Below the pieces are notes generated by a model. The model saw nothing but the letters and a program-made list of their open reading frames with translations, did no database searches and was not told the origin of the DNA. The position numbers and the translations under genes were made by a program. 7,213 bases of DNA from Sulfurimonas sp. (GTDB taxonomy: Bacteria; Campylobacterota; Campylobacteria; Campylobacterales; Sulfurimonadaceae): NCBI GenBank assembly GCA_002732645.1, contig NVRL01000018.1, positions 1-7,213 of the forward strand, read 5' to 3'. Every line of letters begins with the position of its first letter. The first letter of the stretch is position 1. Shown in pieces: positions 6,048-7,213 of this stretch.

Positions 6048-7212
6048 AAATCTCTTCACCCATTACTTTTTTATACATTACATAGTTTGCAAGAACTTTC
6101 TTTCCATACTCTCTACTCTCAGAGTTAGACATAAGCTCCATACTTAAAAAAGGTTCATATTTTCCACTGTTAAAGGTGCCTTTTTTAAGATGTCTTCTTA
6201 AAAATCCCATACCACCATTATAAGCATAAGCCATAAAAAGAGGGTGATAGAGAGATTTTTTCATCCACTTAAGATGATTTAATGCGTAGTTGATATTGTT
6301 TTGTGGGATAAACATCTCATCGTAGTTTTTTACTGGATTTTTTATCTGCTTAGATATAGCATCTGCTACAAACGGCATAAGTTGCATCAGACCAAGTGCA
6401 TAAGAGCGAGATAGAGCAGATGGTATAAGTTTACTCTCTTGACGCATAATCGCATAAACAAGAGCTTTTTCATCTGTTGATATATCTCTTAGGTATCTAT
6501 CATATGGCATCACATAACCGTGCATCCCATACTTATATGCTTTTTCAAGTATAAGCGTTTGAACAGGTATCATGTCTTCTTGCATATAAGCTTTTGAGAG
6601 TTCATGAAGTTTATCTTGGGATGAAGCCTTCTTTATATCTACTATGATTTTACTCCAGTCAAACGGGTCTTGAATATTTTTAGCTGACTTATCCTCATTT
6701 ACTTCTACAGCACAAAAATAGTTATCAAAACTTTTATTTTTAATCTCATGTGCATATAGAGTATAGATGTTTATATCTCTACTCTTTAGTAGTTTATCCA
6801 GATATATTTGGTTTTCTGTGATCTTATACATCCAAAAGTAGTTCTTGTCAACATCTATTTTACTTTTTGCTTTTAAAAGAGATAAATTGAAGTAGCGTAG
6901 TGCCTCATTGTTGTTTAGATGCTTCATATGGTTAAGAGCTAGGTAAAAGTTAGTCCTAGAGTTTAGCTTCTCTCCCTTTAGATTTAAAAGGGCTAACTGA
7001 AGTCTATTTAGCTTCTTATCATGTATAACTATCTTAACAAGCTGTGATATTTTCCATGATGATGCCATTTTATTTATAAATTCATCATCTAGATGAATAT
7101 TAAGGTTTTTCCTACGATGCCTTGATGTAGTACTTACAAACATCGACAGAACTGTGTGTGCATCGTACTTATTGTATGCTTTTTGAGTATATGGTTCACT
7201 CTGAATTTTAAG
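5980..7212 (-). CDS. slt: Soluble lytic murein transglycosylase (Slt family), 5'-truncated by window edge
   Basis: This enzyme cleaves the glycan strand of peptidoglycan in the periplasm, forming 1,6-anhydromuramic ends. The frame stays open to the right edge. Translation upstream of the Met codon at 7143 continues for 23 codons without a stop, so that Met is not the start and the signal peptide lies outside the window. About 410 residues are visible. The first part is helical and repeat-like, consistent with the superhelical U domain of Slt70-type enzymes. The catalytic SLT domain covers roughly residues 245-385 of the visible part: RQES with the catalytic Glu (visible residue 259), then LGLMQLMP and AYNGG. 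The C-terminus ends in DRFRVQG. In Campylobacter jejuni the equivalent gene is, from memory, Cj0843c. The stop codon lies 68 bases inside the converging lipoprotein gene. Confidence 0.95.
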   Translation of the reverse strand, partial: LKIQSEPYTQKAYNKYDAHTVLSMFVSTTSRHRRKNLNIHLDDEFINKMASSWKISQLVKIVIHDKKLNRLQLALLNLKGEKLNSRTNFYLALNHMKHLNNNEALRYFNLSLLKAKSKIDVDKNYFWMYKITENQIYLDKLLKSRDINIYTLYAHEIKNKSFDNYFCAVEVNEDKSAKNIQDPFDWSKIIVDIKKASSQDKLHELSKAYMQEDMIPVQTLILEKAYKYGMHGYVMPYDRYLRDISTDEKALVYAIMRQESKLIPSALSRSYALGLMQLMPFVADAISKQIKNPVKNYDEMFIPQNNINYALNHLKWMKKSLYHPLFMAYAYNGGMGFLRRHLKKGTFNSGKYEPFLSMELMSNSESREYGKKVLANYVMYKKVMGEEISILRLFDTLMHPKKTDRFRVQG

Positions 7213-7213
7213 C

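Noticed and set aside
7141..7143. ATG at 7143 as the start of the transglycosylase
   Set aside because: The frame stays open to the window edge and no signal peptide follows this Met, as a periplasmic enzyme would need.

Overview
The window looks like chromosomal DNA of a Campylobacterota (epsilonproteobacterial) species, probably a free-living one such as a Sulfurimonas relative. The basis is low GC, TATAAT-type -10 boxes without clear -35 boxes, and gene order. Reading right to left, the genes are an Slt-type transglycosylase, a lipoprotein, mobB, fbp, a small Cys protein, metG and an unknown Mur-like gene. As I remember it, this matches Campylobacter jejuni Cj0843c to Cj0837c in both order and strand. 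The species itself is inference.

Layout. Bases 2-841 (+) hold the 3' part of a c-di-GMP phosphodiesterase. Its EAL domain is preceded by what looks like the last helix of a globin-type sensor, and its start lies left of the window. It is noticeably more AT-rich than the genes to its right. Bases 853-5445 (-) form a tight gene run: mobB (GTG start), fbp 4 bases on, a 68-residue four-cysteine protein overlapping fbp by 17 bases, a 113-base gap filled with consecutive hairpins, metG, and a Mur-ligase-like protein in a 4-base ATGA overlap with metG. Bases 5446-5552 are a divergent promoter region. Bases 5553-6047 (+) encode a small lipoprotein whose 3' end overlaps, tail to tail by 68 bases, a lytic transglycosylase gene on the minus strand (5980 to beyond the right edge).

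How the genes fit together. The minus-strand run mixes molybdenum cofactor maturation (MobB), gluconeogenesis (Fbp) and translation (MetG) with two uncharacterised proteins, so it is a conserved neighbourhood rather than a single pathway. The lipoprotein and the transglycosylase are both expected at the envelope. No RNA gene, CRISPR array, insertion sequence or complete mobile element is visible.

Most worth a second look: (1) the Mur-like protein has lost the ATP P-loop and ends exactly in QLTLF, a match to the bacterial sliding-clamp-binding consensus; (2) the back-to-back hairpins upstream of metG, two of which pair better on the strand opposite to the genes; (3) the CX8CX2CX5C mini-protein; (4) the short FBPase lacking the N-terminal AMP-site segment; (5) an apparent sensor-EAL protein with no GGDEF domain between.
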